Source of the DNA: JAIQFL01 sp035295745
Lineage (GTDB): Bacteria > Acidobacteriota > Terriglobia > Bryobacterales > Bryobacteraceae
DNA length: 64,000 bases
Direction of reading: 5' to 3'
Assembly: GCA_035295745.1 (NCBI GenBank)
Contig: DATGIL010000007.1
Location: 50,062-114,061 of the forward strand
This document shows positions 53,558 to 63,311 of this stretch, one piece after another (position 1 is the stretch's first letter; each line of letters begins with the position of its first letter). The notes under the pieces are model-generated. The model made no database searches, had not been told where the DNA came from, and was given only the letters and a program-made list of their open reading frames with translations. A program made the translations under genes and the position numbers.

Positions 53558-54073
53558 ATGAATCGAATCGTCGTAACCGCCGCCATGTCCACGATTGCCC
53601 TGTTTGCGTCTGTGCCGGGGTTCGCGCAAGGTCAGAGACAACCGCCGACCCCCGCACAAGCCATTCGCTCGCAGTTTCAATATGTGAACGGCAAGATTCT
53701 TGAAATGGCGGAGGACTTTCCGGAGGACAAGTACAGCTTTCGGCCGAAGCCGGAGATGCGGACGTTCGGCGAAGTGATTGTCCACATCCTCTCGGGGAAC
53801 GTATTTGCGGCAAAGGCGGGCCGCGGCGAGAAGGCAACTTGGGAGGAAGTCGATCCCAAGCTGTATCCCAATAAAGCGGCGATCGTCGAGGCCATGCGGA
53901 AGTCCATCAATGAGGCGAGCGAGGTGCTGAAGGGGATACCCGACGATCGCTTCAAAGAGACACTCGCTCCCTGGCTCTCGGTAATCGAGCATTCCGGTGA
54001 ACACTACGGTCTTCTGGTCGCCTATTACCGTTTGAATGGTCTCGTACCGCCGGAGTCGCGGCCAAAGAAGTAA
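53558..54073 (+). CDS. DinB-family exported protein
   Basis: The 171-residue protein has a signal peptide (MNRIVVTAAMSTIALFASVP). The four-helix DinB-like bundle follows: YVNGKILEMAEDFPEDKYSF and EMRTFGEVIVHILSGNVFAA. The metal-binding His positions appear as IVHILSGN and EHSGEHYGLLVAYYR. Members of this group bind a divalent metal and include thiol-dependent enzymes, but exported acidobacterial versions are uncharacterised. It ends 4 bp from the convergent UbiD gene. Confidence 0.85.
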   Translation: MNRIVVTAAMSTIALFASVPGFAQGQRQPPTPAQAIRSQFQYVNGKILEMAEDFPEDKYSFRPKPEMRTFGEVIVHILSGNVFAAKAGRGEKATWEEVDPKLYPNKAAIVEAMRKSINEASEVLKGIPDDRFKETLAPWLSVIEHSGEHYGLLVAYYRLNGLVPPESRPKK

Positions 54074-54077
54074 CCAC

Positions 54078-55523
54078 CTACAGGCCGGCTTTCTTCCATA
54101 ATTCGTCGACTCGGCTCTTCACCTCTTTCGGCATCTGGATCACGCCCGGCCAGGGACGCGTAAAGCCCTCGCCGGGCCACTTGCGGGTGGCATCGACTCC
54201 CATCTTGGAGCCGTAGTTGGGAAGCCGGCTGGAATGGTCCAGCGAATCCACCGGACCCAGAACGAACTGGATGTCGCGTTCGGGGTCGATGTTGTTGAGC
54301 GCCTTCCACGCGACCTCGCTGTAGTTCTGCACGTCGACTTCCTCGTCCACAACCACAATGCATTTGGAAAACATCGCCTGCCCGGTGCCCCAGATGGAGT
54401 GCATCACTTTGCGCGCATGTCCCGGGTACGACTTGCGGATCGAGACCAGAATCAGGTTGTGAAAGATTCCCTCCGCCGGCATGGCGATGTCGCGCACCTC
54501 CGGAAGTTGGAGACGCATCAGCGGAAGGAAGATGCGCTCGATGGCTTTGCCCATGAAGTAGTCCTCCATAGGTGGCGGGCCGACGATGGTGGTGGCGTAG
54601 ATCGGATCCTCGCGTTGCGTCACGCAGGTCACGTGAAAGACGGGATACTCGTCGGCGAGGGAATAGAATCCGGTGTGGTCGCCGAATGGGCCTTCGGTGC
54701 GCAGCTCGCCCAGTTCCACGTATCCTTCGAGCACAATCTCCGCATTGGCAGGGACCTCGAGGTCGGAGGTCTGGCACTTGACCATCTCCACCGGGCTCTG
54801 CCGCAGGAATCCCGCGATCATCATCTCGTCGAGGTCCGGCGGCAGCGGCAGGATCGCGGAGTACATGGTGGCGGGGTCTGAGCCGATCGCGACCGCGATG
54901 TCCATACGGGTCCGGCCATGGTGCTGCGAGCGGCGATAGTGCTCGGCGCCTTGCTTGTGGGTCTGCCAGTGCATGCCCGCGGTACGCTCATCGAAGACCT
55001 GCATGCGGTACATGCCGCAGTTCCGCTTGCCGGTATCGGGGTTGCGCGAGAAGACCATCGGCAAGGTGATGTAGCGCCCGCCGTCTTCGGGCCAGCATTG
55101 CAGCACAGGGTAGTCGAGCAGTGAAAAGCCATCGGTGCGGACCACCTCCTGACACGGACCTTTGGCCACCGTCTTCGGAAAGAAAGCGCCCATCTCGGCC
55201 AGCTTCGGCAGCATTTTGATTTTGCCGATGAGTCCTTGCGGCATGCGCATCTCGAGGAATTCGACGATGCGGGCAGCGACCTCTTCGACAGACGCCACCT
55301 CCAGCGCCACTTCCATCTTGCGCATCGAGGCAAACGAATTGATGAGGACGGGGACGTTGTACCCCTTGGGCCTTTCGAAGAGGAGCGCCGGTCCTCCCTG
55401 CTTGACAGCGCGATCCGCGAACTCGGTGATTTCGAGGATCGGGTCGACCTCGCAAGTGATGCGCTTGAGTTCTTTGCTCTTCTCCAACGCGCGGATGAAC
55501 TCGCGCAGATCGCGATAGGCCAT
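54078..55523 (-). CDS. UbiD-family (de)carboxylase
   Basis: I start at ATG 55523 (MAYRDLREFIRALEKSKELK), giving 481 residues; upstream in-frame sequence looks non-coding. Family blocks: RDLREFIRALE, QGGPALLFERPKGYNVPVLI, MFSRNPDTGKRNCGMYRMQV, VAIGSDPATMYSAILPLP and GPFGDHTGFYSLADEYPVF. UbiD enzymes use prenylated FMN to decarboxylate aromatic or unsaturated acids, such as 4-hydroxy-3-polyprenylbenzoate in ubiquinone or menaquinone synthesis. No ubiX gene lies beside it. The substrate within the family is not set. Confidence 0.88.
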   Translation of the reverse strand: MAYRDLREFIRALEKSKELKRITCEVDPILEITEFADRAVKQGGPALLFERPKGYNVPVLINSFASMRKMEVALEVASVEEVAARIVEFLEMRMPQGLIGKIKMLPKLAEMGAFFPKTVAKGPCQEVVRTDGFSLLDYPVLQCWPEDGGRYITLPMVFSRNPDTGKRNCGMYRMQVFDERTAGMHWQTHKQGAEHYRRSQHHGRTRMDIAVAIGSDPATMYSAILPLPPDLDEMMIAGFLRQSPVEMVKCQTSDLEVPANAEIVLEGYVELGELRTEGPFGDHTGFYSLADEYPVFHVTCVTQREDPIYATTIVGPPPMEDYFMGKAIERIFLPLMRLQLPEVRDIAMPAEGIFHNLILVSIRKSYPGHARKVMHSIWGTGQAMFSKCIVVVDEEVDVQNYSEVAWKALNNIDPERDIQFVLGPVDSLDHSSRLPNYGSKMGVDATRKWPGEGFTRPWPGVIQMPKEVKSRVDELWKKAGL

Positions 55524-55672
55524 AAATAACGAGTATGGCACTGCTCGCGAAGGAACGGCCTCAGAAGGGCGTAAGGACATTCGTGATGCCCTCGCCCGCA
55601 TTCCACTACGACGATGGGACGCGCCGGTGGGAGTCCCCCGGCCAGTCGAGTGAACGGAGCTTTGACGGGTGG

Positions 55673-56184
55673 TCACTCGGACACCTCCGGGTGTCCGGAA
55701 ATGGGACTGGGTTCCTTTGGCAAATCCACATCTGGGAATGCAGGGGCGGCCTCAACGCCGGGTTCGTCGGGGCTTGCCGGCGCGAGTGGCAACGGGTCTA
55801 CCGCCCGGAGGAGGAGGATGGCGTGGAGGGCGCGCTGGCAGGCGTTATGAAGGCGGGATTCGTATCGATGCAGAAGCCCGAATTCGGGGGAAGCCGCGAG
55901 TTTGCGGAAGGCGGCGGCTGCGCGGCTGCGGGGATCGCCATCCGCCAGAGATTCCAATTCCGTAGTCATGAGTTCGTTCTCGACGGCCCGGGCGCGAGCG
56001 ATGCACCAACAGGCGGCGCACATCTCTTCGATCGTGCTCTCCTCGCCGCCGCGGCGGGATCGAAGCGTTGCCGGTACTGATCGAGCGGGGCGGCGAAGCT
56101 CTGCTGTGACTCGCCGGGTAAGAAGATGAAGCCGGCGAGCAGGCCGTGCGTCAGCGCGTTCTGAGAAGAGCGGGTTTTTCCCAC
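55673..56184 (-). pseudogene. Frameshifted, 5'-truncated gene of an acidobacterial hypothetical family
   Basis: Two minus-strand frames join into one family member. The first has VGKTRSSQNALTHGLLAGFI, then FLPGESQQSFAAPLDQYRQR. The second, after a shift near 56045 in a GC-rich run, has STIEEMCAACWCIARARAVE, then LHRYESRLHNACQRALHAIL. Intact relatives begin with a TGPRT(P/E)EGK phrase. That part is missing here and the break lies about 30 bp from the repeat at 56214. The function of the family is unknown. Confidence 0.6.
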
Positions 56185-56213
56185 CTTCGTACAACGTTTC
56201 GGAAATACGGTCT

Positions 56214-56358
56214 CGTATTTTTGGCAAGAACACTCCCTTACGGTCGTGGCTCGTTACCTGCCCGGGCAAGAACACTCCCTTACGGTCGTGGCTCGTTACC
56301 TCCGGGCATGAACACTCCCTTACGGTCGTGGCTCGTTCGCTTGCGAGCCGCGCGATGA
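56214..56358. repeat. Third locus of the dispersed repeat family
   Basis: Three units of about 40 bp carry CACTCCCTTACGGTCGTGGC followed by TCGTTACCT, then a partial CTTGCGAGCCGCGC. In reverse complement they match the 13.6-kb array. The left edge (CGTATTTTTGGCAAG, 56214-56228) also matches the right edge of that array in reverse complement (14585-14599), so the two copies share a boundary. Confidence 0.8.
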
Positions 56359-56751
56359 GAGTGTAGGCCTTTGAGAACTCATATCTAAGACTCACGATAT
56401 CCGACAGAATCCAGGGGGATGCGGCGTCGGTTCAGGAAGGTCTTTCTTTTCAGTGCTGTTTTCGTCCGGATCGGTTGTGACTGGTTTCGCTATTCAGGAG
56501 ATTCAATCTGATTTAAGGGTTCGCGTGATACTGGCGGAGCGGGGCGCCGGGCGGGATTCCCTGCCCCCGGCTGGTTTCTTTCTTTTTCTTGAGAGTTCAG
56601 CACTCTGGCCGCCACTACCTATGGATTGACGGGCTGAATCCATTCAGCCGTGAACGCGACAGTTTTCGGCACAACGAGGCAGCATGAAAGAGTTTAGGCA
56701 ACGGGAAGACCGACAGATGCCGTATTCTACCTAAACAGGCCTTCGCGCAAT
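56359..56751 (+). promoter_or_regulatory. Intergenic region upstream of the cas operon
   Basis: This 393-bp gap has no recognisable gene. It contains a moderately AT-rich stretch with TTTCTTTCTTTTTCTTGAGA near 56575 and likely carries the promoter of the cas3-csb2 operon. No repeat of the CRISPR type is present here, so there is no upstream array in the window. Confidence 0.45.
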
Positions 56752-59421
56752 ATGGTGCAGACTGACTCAGTAGATTTCTTTCGCAAGTCATACCGAGCGC
56801 TGACCGGTAAGACTGAGCCCTTCCCGTGGCAGGAGGAGCTGTTCGTCCGATTTTGCAGGCAGGACATCCCTAAAGATGTCGTTTTGCCGACAGGGTGTGG
56901 GAAGACTTCGGCGATGGTGTCGTGGCTGCTGGCGTTAGCGTGGCAGTCGCGGGGTGGTGCGGAGAGTGTGACTCTGCCCAGGCGGCTGTTGTGGGTGGTG
57001 AATCGGCGGGTGGTGGTGGATCAGGCAACAGACGAGGCCGTGGGACTCAAGGAGCGGCTTAACAATCGATCACTGATCGATCTCGAAGCGGTGCGCCTCG
57101 GACTGGGAGAACTTTGCGCCGAAGGTATCGACGACCTGCTATCGGTGAGCACGCTCCGCGGTCAATACGCGGACAACGGGGAGTGGAGAGACTATCCCGA
57201 ACGACCCGCCATCGTGGTGGGCACGGTAGATATGATCGGCAGCCGGCTGTTGTTTTCGGGTTATGGGCGCGGATTCCGGGCGCGGCCGCTGCATGCCGGA
57301 TTCATCGGGCAGGACAGTCTGCTGGTGCACGACGAAGCGCACCTGGAGCCCGCGTTTCAGTGCCTGATCCAGGCTGTGGAAGCGGAACAGCAGCGGTGCG
57401 GGGAGTCCCGGCAGTTTCGGACCATCGCCCTCACCGCGACGTCACGAACAGCCGCGGCAAACCCGTTTGTTTTGAGCGAGGCGGACCGGAGCCACGCAGA
57501 GATCCGGCGGAGGATTGAGGCGAGCAAAGGGATTGGGTTGCACACTGTCGACACAGAGAAGAAGCTGGCGGCGGCGATCTACGAACTTGCGCTGGGCTTC
57601 AAAGACAGCGGCCAGGCGATCCTCATCTTCCTGCGGAAGGTGGAGGACGTCCTCGATGTGAAGGGCAAGTTGGAGAAACAAGGCCTGCGAGTGTACCCGC
57701 TCACGGGAACGATGCGCGGACTCGAGCGCGACCAAATGGCAAAGAACAACCGGATTTTCGCCCGATTCGCTCGCGACAAGGGGGTGGAACCGCAGGAGGG
57801 CACGGTGTATCTGGTGTGTACGTCGGCCGGCGAGGTGGGCGTCAATCTGTCAGCAGACCACCTGATCTGCGATCTCGTGCCGTTTGACAGCATGACGCAG
57901 CGCTTTGGCCGGGTGAATCGTTTCGGCGGGGGAGAGGCACGCATCGAGATCGTTCCGGTAATTGCGGAAGCGGGGCAGGCGACGGCGAAGGGTTCGCCAG
58001 GGGAACTGGAGTACAACCGGCGGCGCGAACTAACCCTCGCGTTGCTCGAGAGGCTTCCTCCGCGACCCGACGGGCGGTACGACGCTAGCCCGCTGGCGCT
58101 GGAGGGTCTGCCGGCGGAAGAGCGGATCGCCGCCTTCACCCCGCCACCCACGATCTTGCCCACCAGCGGCATCCTATTCGACGCGTGGGCGCTGACGTCT
58201 GTGCGCGGCCCGATGCCCGGACGCCCGCCGGTCGCGGATTGGCTGCACGGCATTACCGAGTGGGAACCTCCGCAGACATTTGTGGCATGGCGGGAAGAAG
58301 TGGAGAGGATCACAACGGATCTGGCCAGGAAGAACGATCCGGAAGATCTATTGGAGGACTATCCGTTAGAGCCGCATGAATTGCTTCGCGACAACAGCCG
58401 GCGGGTATTGGAGCATTTGCAGAAGATCGCGGAGCGAAGTCCGGGTCTCGCGGCGTGGCTGATCGATTCCGCGGGTAATGTAAAGGCCGGTAATCTGGCA
58501 GAACTGGTTTCGCCGGATCAGCCCAAGAGAAACCTGGACCTTGGCGATTGTACCGTGCTGCTGCCGCCGTCGGCCGGCGGATTGACGACGGACGGGATGC
58601 TCGATGGGAGTGCGGCGTTCAGCGAGACACGCGGCGACTACGACGTTGCGGACTTGTGGCTGGACGAAAGCGGCAGGGCGAAGCGTCAGCGCCGGTTGAA
58701 TCAAGAGGAGGCGCCGGAGGGCATGCGGCTGGTTCGAGTGATCGAATTGGGTTCGGGCAGCGAGGAGGAAGAAGACGAGCCGGCTGGAGAGATTTGGCGG
58801 TGGTACGAGCGAACTGCCGGATCGGAGAGAGCCCGCCGCGAACAAGATTGGGAGGTGCATACGGAGTGGGCGGAGCGGATCGCGGGCGATCTGGTGGCGA
58901 AGCTTGGCTTGCCGGACCCCGAAGCGAGCGCCATTGTCTTCGCGGCCAAGTGGCACGACCTCGGGAAGAGACGCGAGCTTTGGCAGCGATCCATTGGGAA
59001 TGACCGGTACCGGGAGCGGACTTTGGCGAAGTCCGGGCCAAGAGCAAAGTGTTTCCCGTGCGGGTACCGGCACGAGTTGGGGTCGATGATCGACGTGTCA
59101 CGGATGTCCGAGTTTCTGCGGTTGACTGCCGAGATGCAGGATCTGGTGTTGCATGTGATTGGCGCGCATCACGGACGGGCCCGTCCGCACTTTCCGGCGG
59201 ACGAGGTCTTCGATCCGGAATGCGGCTCGGGGACTACAGACGGAGTAGGGCGAGAGACCCCCCGGCGCTTCGCGAGGCTGCAACGAAAGTACGGGCGGTG
59301 GGGGCTCGCGTATCTGGAGTCGCTGGTGCGCGCGGCGGATGCGCTGGCGTCACAGAGATTCGAGCCGGCGCCGGTGGAAGGCCGCGACCCCAACAGGGCC
59401 GCGATTGGAGCTGAAGTATGA
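56752..59421 (+). CDS. cas3: CRISPR-associated helicase-nuclease Cas3, type I-G
   Basis: The 889-residue protein has Walker A LPTGCGKT (K51, T52), DEAH at 194-197 (LLVHDEAHLEP) and motif VI QRFGRVNRF (Q383 to R390). Its HD nuclease domain is at the C-terminus, with H735-D736 in AAKWHDLGKRREL and a further His pair in IGAHHGRARP (806-807). The C-terminal HD order is typical of type I-G (I-U) Cas3, unlike other type I Cas3. Cas3 unwinds and degrades target DNA recruited by Cascade. The next gene starts in a four-base overlap. Confidence 0.93.
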   Translation: MVQTDSVDFFRKSYRALTGKTEPFPWQEELFVRFCRQDIPKDVVLPTGCGKTSAMVSWLLALAWQSRGGAESVTLPRRLLWVVNRRVVVDQATDEAVGLKERLNNRSLIDLEAVRLGLGELCAEGIDDLLSVSTLRGQYADNGEWRDYPERPAIVVGTVDMIGSRLLFSGYGRGFRARPLHAGFIGQDSLLVHDEAHLEPAFQCLIQAVEAEQQRCGESRQFRTIALTATSRTAAANPFVLSEADRSHAEIRRRIEASKGIGLHTVDTEKKLAAAIYELALGFKDSGQAILIFLRKVEDVLDVKGKLEKQGLRVYPLTGTMRGLERDQMAKNNRIFARFARDKGVEPQEGTVYLVCTSAGEVGVNLSADHLICDLVPFDSMTQRFGRVNRFGGGEARIEIVPVIAEAGQATAKGSPGELEYNRRRELTLALLERLPPRPDGRYDASPLALEGLPAEERIAAFTPPPTILPTSGILFDAWALTSVRGPMPGRPPVADWLHGITEWEPPQTFVAWREEVERITTDLARKNDPEDLLEDYPLEPHELLRDNSRRVLEHLQKIAERSPGLAAWLIDSAGNVKAGNLAELVSPDQPKRNLDLGDCTVLLPPSAGGLTTDGMLDGSAAFSETRGDYDVADLWLDESGRAKRQRRLNQEEAPEGMRLVRVIELGSGSEEEEDEPAGEIWRWYERTAGSERARREQDWEVHTEWAERIAGDLVAKLGLPDPEASAIVFAAKWHDLGKRRELWQRSIGNDRYRERTLAKSGPRAKCFPCGYRHELGSMIDVSRMSEFLRLTAEMQDLVLHVIGAHHGRARPHFPADEVFDPECGSGTTDGVGRETPRRFARLQRKYGRWGLAYLESLVRAADALASQRFEPAPVEGRDPNRAAIGAEV

Positions 59422-60284
59422 GCGGCAGTACCGAGCCGGCCATTCAGATCGCATTTCAGCCGACCAACCCAGGGCAGTTCTTCGCGTGCTGCGGGTTGCT
59501 GGAGTTAGCCGACCGGCTGTGGGGCGGAGTAGAAGGGTGGTTTGCAGGGAACACATTCCATCTGAGGCCAACGCGGCCCGTCTCGAACTGGAGCGCCGCC
59601 GAGCTGATTGACGACCTGGCGCAGTGTCCTCTGACGAACACGATGACCGCAGCGCAGCATGAGCGGCATGAGAAGCTTTCGGCGATGCCGAAGAAAGTGA
59701 GGGAAGCTGATGCCGGGTTGGAGGCGGAGAAGAAGAGTCTCGACGCCCTGCACAGAGAAGCGCCCGTGGTGCTGGGCGCACCACTGCGGTACACGATCGA
59801 CTGGTTTCAGGACGACCGTTCCGGCGGGAGCGATTTCAAAACATGGGCCGGCCAACAGTCGGTAGTGGACATCGCCAGCGGGATGCAGCGGCTAATCGAG
59901 CGCGAGGCTTCCGCGAAGGAGTGGTTGTTTCGATCGAGCGACGGGGACGGCGTTCCGTTTCAGTTCGATTCAGACATCGGGAGCAGCGGGTCGGCGCTCG
60001 ACCTGGGGTTCAGCATGGATCCGCTGAAGGCCACCGGGTTGAAGACACGGACGCGGCCGATGCTGGAGTTGGCGGCGTTCGTGGGATTGCAGCGATTCCG
60101 CCCGCGCAGGATGGGAACGGACAATGTGTACCACTATTTCGCATGGGGAGAGCCGCTATTGCCGGAAGCGGCGGCCCCGGTAGTTTGCGGCGCGGTAGAG
60201 TGTCTGCGGCTGCGCGGTTTCCGGTTCAGCCTGCTCTACCGCACCAAGTATCTGAAGAGCTTTTTGCCTGCTGCACAGCTTTAG
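59418..60284 (+). CDS. Csb3/Cas8-like Cascade subunit, type I-G
   Basis: The 288-residue protein begins IQIAFQPTNPGQFFACCGLL, then ELADRLWGG, a pattern of the Csb3/Cas8u2 group. A central block VDIASGMQRLIEREASAKEW and the segment GSSGSALDLGFSMDPLKATG, then TRTRPMLELAAFVGLQRF follow. It occupies the place of the large subunit between cas3 and csb1, with a four-base start overlap. It probably recognises the PAM and recruits Cas3. It is not the much longer Csx17 found in many I-G loci, so this is a compact variant. The family assignment is from pattern only. Confidence 0.7.
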   Translation: MSGSTEPAIQIAFQPTNPGQFFACCGLLELADRLWGGVEGWFAGNTFHLRPTRPVSNWSAAELIDDLAQCPLTNTMTAAQHERHEKLSAMPKKVREADAGLEAEKKSLDALHREAPVVLGAPLRYTIDWFQDDRSGGSDFKTWAGQQSVVDIASGMQRLIEREASAKEWLFRSSDGDGVPFQFDSDIGSSGSALDLGFSMDPLKATGLKTRTRPMLELAAFVGLQRFRPRRMGTDNVYHYFAWGEPLLPEAAAPVVCGAVECLRLRGFRFSLLYRTKYLKSFLPAAQL

Positions 60285-60296
60285 AAGGAGTTCGAA

Positions 60297-61364
60297 ATGG
60301 ACAGCCTGTTGACGAGTTTTGATTCGTGGTTGGCCGGGAACGGTCCGGCGGCCCTGGTGGTTCGTGAGCATCTGATGCCCGTCGAGGGATCGGATGGCGT
60401 GCTGTTTCCGGCGACGTTTGCCGCAGGAGACGGTTTCGAGGGCGGCTACAATATCGACCGCTTTCCGGATGGGAGGAGCGTCTGCCTGATTGACAGTGTG
60501 GGATCGCAAGCCAATCGAATCGAGCCACTATTTGCACAGGACGGATATGCCGACCTGACGCCACAGATTGTGATCAAAGCAGGCGAAAAGAGAGTGAACC
60601 TGCTCGAAGCGGGGCACCGCGCCGGAGACGCGATCGTTCGCTGCACAGCGTTACGGGACGATCTTCGCGCGGCATTCAAAGCGGTGCAGACGGGCGATGC
60701 CGAACCCTTAGCCAAGCTCGCTCCGACTTCCATCGTCTTCGGCGTCTGGGACTCGCGGGATACGCAAGCGAAGCTGCCCCGGCTGATCGTCTCGACTATC
60801 CGTGCGTTCAACGTCCGGGCATTGACCCGCTCGGCGCAATACGTGCCGGCTGCAGAATACGTAGCGGACGGGCTTCTGCCAGAACCCGCCGATAAGACCA
60901 CCAAGGACGCGTACGCGGTACGGGGGTTCATCCATGTTCCGGCGGCCGGGTCGCATGGGGGCGTCATCGCGGATGGCGGAATCCAGCGGGACGCTGCGCT
61001 GCACCTTGCGGGATTGCGTCTGCTCAACGGGGGGGCGAATGCGCAGGCGTTGCGCCGGTATATTTTGGGACTCGCATTGACTGCGTTCACATATCCGGCG
61101 GGCGGCTATCTGCGGCAAGGATGCCACCTGGTGATGAATCCGGACAAGGCCAGAGAGTTCCAGGCGGTCTACGGTGACGGACGGCGTGAGGATGCCACGG
61201 TCACCCACGATGCCGCGGTGGCCTATGCCAGGGCGGCGGCGAAGGGATTTGGGCCGGGCCACGGGCGGGAAGTGGAGTTCGATAAGGAACTCGCGCAGAA
61301 GGACGTCAGCGGGGACGCCGGCGGCAGCGCCGAGAAGCGCAAGGGGAAGCCAGCCAAAAAGTAG
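60297..61364 (+). CDS. csb1: Cascade backbone subunit Csb1 (Cas7), type I-G
   Basis: The 355-residue protein starts MDSLLTSFDSWLAGNGPAAL and has the GSU0053-like features: GVLFPATFAAGDGFEGGYNI, VCLIDSVGSQANRIEPLF, FGVWDSRDTQAKLPRLIVS and RLLNGGANAQALRRYIL. A Lys/Gly-rich tail ends the protein. Several copies of Cas7 form the backbone that holds the crRNA. It has a strong ribosome binding site (AGAAGGAG) 12 bp after the preceding gene. Clear type I-G marker. Confidence 0.9.
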   Translation: MDSLLTSFDSWLAGNGPAALVVREHLMPVEGSDGVLFPATFAAGDGFEGGYNIDRFPDGRSVCLIDSVGSQANRIEPLFAQDGYADLTPQIVIKAGEKRVNLLEAGHRAGDAIVRCTALRDDLRAAFKAVQTGDAEPLAKLAPTSIVFGVWDSRDTQAKLPRLIVSTIRAFNVRALTRSAQYVPAAEYVADGLLPEPADKTTKDAYAVRGFIHVPAAGSHGGVIADGGIQRDAALHLAGLRLLNGGANAQALRRYILGLALTAFTYPAGGYLRQGCHLVMNPDKAREFQAVYGDGRREDATVTHDAAVAYARAAAKGFGPGHGREVEFDKELAQKDVSGDAGGSAEKRKGKPAKK

Positions 61365-61373
61365 AGGAAGAAT

Positions 61374-62969
61374 ATGGCATCGCATTTTTGCCTGTCGGTC
61401 CGTTTTTTGGACACAGCTTTCCATGGCCGTGGCGATGGTGGCGCGGGCGAGTGGCCGCCCTCGCCGCTGCGGGTGTTTCAGGCGCTGGTAGCTGCCGCCG
61501 CGCGAAAGAACGGCGGCACACTATCGCCGGGGGTACAATCGGCGCTGCGATGGCTGGAGGGACGGATGGGAGCGCCGGTGGTCATCGCTCCGCGCGCCGA
61601 GGCGGGATCCGGATATCGTTTGTCGGTCCCCAACAATGCCATGGATATTGTGGCCAAGGCTTGGGCGGCGGGAAACGATTCCAACTCGGGCGATGCGAAT
61701 CCGGCCACGCATCGCACGATGAAATCCGTCCGCCCGATGTTGCTGGAAGGCGAAGCGACGCACTACGTTTGGCGCCTGCCGGATCCGGCGAGCGAAGAAG
61801 TCCTCGGGCATGTGCAGGGGCTTTCGGAAGCCGCCGCCGATATTGTCGCCCTGGGATGGGGACTGGATCTGGCCATCGGGCACGGCAGAGTGCTTTCCGA
61901 CGACGAGGTCGAGGGGCTGGAGGGGGTGCGGTGGCTGCCGGCGGAGGTCACGGGAGCGAACGGACTGCGGACACCCGCGGAGGGCACCACGGAGGATTTA
62001 GTGCGACACCATGAACACTTTGTGAGGAGACTCGCAGGGGAAGGATTCGTTCCGCCTCCGCCGCTTTCCACGTATGCGAGAGTTGAGTACAGGACGGCAA
62101 GCGACCCGCCGGCGCGTCCGTTTGCGGCGTTCCAGTTGTTACAACCCGACGCCAGCGGGCGGCGGCCGTTCGATACCGCGCGGCGGGGGCTGACGGTGGC
62201 GGGAATGATGCGGGGTGCGGTTAAGGAGGCGGCGAAACGGAGCGGCTGGCCGGAGTCCAAGATCGCTTCGTTTGTCCTAGGTCACGGGGAGCCGAACACG
62301 GGCGGCGAACACGTTACGGTTGGGCCGCGGCGTTTTGCCTATCTCCCGGCCCCGAGTATCGAGTTCAGAGGCGACGCGGGAGCCTTCACCGGAAGTGTCC
62401 GGCGCGCGATCCTCACCACTTTTTCGAGCGGGTGCGAAGAGGAGATCGCCTGGGCGCAACGCATGCTGGGCGGCCAGGAACTGATGGACCAGGACACGAA
62501 GCAGGCGACCGCGCTGCTCTCCTTAATTCCTGCGAATGACAGTGTGGTAAGGCGCTATTGCGAGCCTGCGGCCGTGTGGGCAACCGTGACGCCCGTGGTC
62601 CTCCCCGGGTATGACGACCGGAAGCATTACCGGCGCAGGATGCAATCGGAGATGGACGCCGAGGAGCAGCGAGAATTGCTGGAGCGCTTGGACGGCCGCA
62701 TGGATGGGCTGCTGCGGAAAGCGATCCGGCAGGCGGGCCTTTCCGCGGAGTTGGCGGAAAACGCGGAGATCGATTGGCGGAAGAGTGGCTTCTGGCCGGG
62801 CACCGAACTTGCCGACCGCTACGGGGTACCCGCCCATCTGAAGAAGTTTCCGCGATATCACGTGAAGGTGCGGTGGCGGGATCGGGAGGGCAAGGAGGTC
62901 AAGTTGCGCGGTCCGCTATGTCTGGGCGGCGGCCGGTTCTGCGGTTTGGGCCTGTTTGCGGCGGTTTAG
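61374..62969 (+). CDS. csb2: Csb2 (Cas5-Cas6 fusion), type I-G
   Basis: The 531-residue protein is the GSU0054-like Csb2. The Cas5-like N-terminal half begins ASHFCLSVRFLDTAFHGRGD and contains WPPSPLRVFQALVAAAARKN; the Cas6-like half includes HGEPNTGGEHVTVGPRRFAY, then WATVTPVVLPGYDDRKHYRR, and a final GPLCLGGGRFCGLGLFAAV, the Gly-rich RAMP loop. It processes pre-crRNA at the repeat hairpin and caps the crRNA. A GAGGAAG site precedes it. The CRISPR leader follows on the same strand. Confidence 0.9.
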   Translation: MASHFCLSVRFLDTAFHGRGDGGAGEWPPSPLRVFQALVAAAARKNGGTLSPGVQSALRWLEGRMGAPVVIAPRAEAGSGYRLSVPNNAMDIVAKAWAAGNDSNSGDANPATHRTMKSVRPMLLEGEATHYVWRLPDPASEEVLGHVQGLSEAAADIVALGWGLDLAIGHGRVLSDDEVEGLEGVRWLPAEVTGANGLRTPAEGTTEDLVRHHEHFVRRLAGEGFVPPPPLSTYARVEYRTASDPPARPFAAFQLLQPDASGRRPFDTARRGLTVAGMMRGAVKEAAKRSGWPESKIASFVLGHGEPNTGGEHVTVGPRRFAYLPAPSIEFRGDAGAFTGSVRRAILTTFSSGCEEEIAWAQRMLGGQELMDQDTKQATALLSLIPANDSVVRRYCEPAAVWATVTPVVLPGYDDRKHYRRRMQSEMDAEEQRELLERLDGRMDGLLRKAIRQAGLSAELAENAEIDWRKSGFWPGTELADRYGVPAHLKKFPRYHVKVRWRDREGKEVKLRGPLCLGGGRFCGLGLFAAV

Positions 62970-63311
62970 AACTATACGCACCTGATACCTGGTTTGCGCC
63001 GACAACGGCGACGACGAGCGCCTGCGCAAGGTCTTCCAGACTATGCGGGGGTAGAGATTCAGGTAGGGTTGTTCGCGCGGGTGATGGAGGGGGGATTGGG
63101 TCGTACCCGGCGTTTGGGACGCGGTGAGGGGGTTGCGAGCGGTGAGGCGGTGAGGAAATGCCGGGGGTCGCTCGCGGCTTGTAAAGTGCTGTAGAATGGG
63201 AGGTTCGCAAAGAGGGTGGATGCGAGAAGTTTGGTGCGGGGAGTATTTTGGGGGACCGCTCGCAAATCGGTTCCTAGGTCATTGAAAACTGAATAGGTTA
63301 TCGAGTATGCT
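62970..63311 (+). promoter_or_regulatory. CRISPR leader
   Basis: The 342-bp gap between csb2 and the first repeat has no gene. Its last 30 bp are AT-rich (CATTGAAAACTGAATAGG, then TTATCGAG), as in many type I leaders. It should contain the array promoter and the signals for spacer insertion, since the array is on the same strand and the leader-side repeat is intact. Any embedded gene on the opposite strand could not be supported. Confidence 0.65.
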
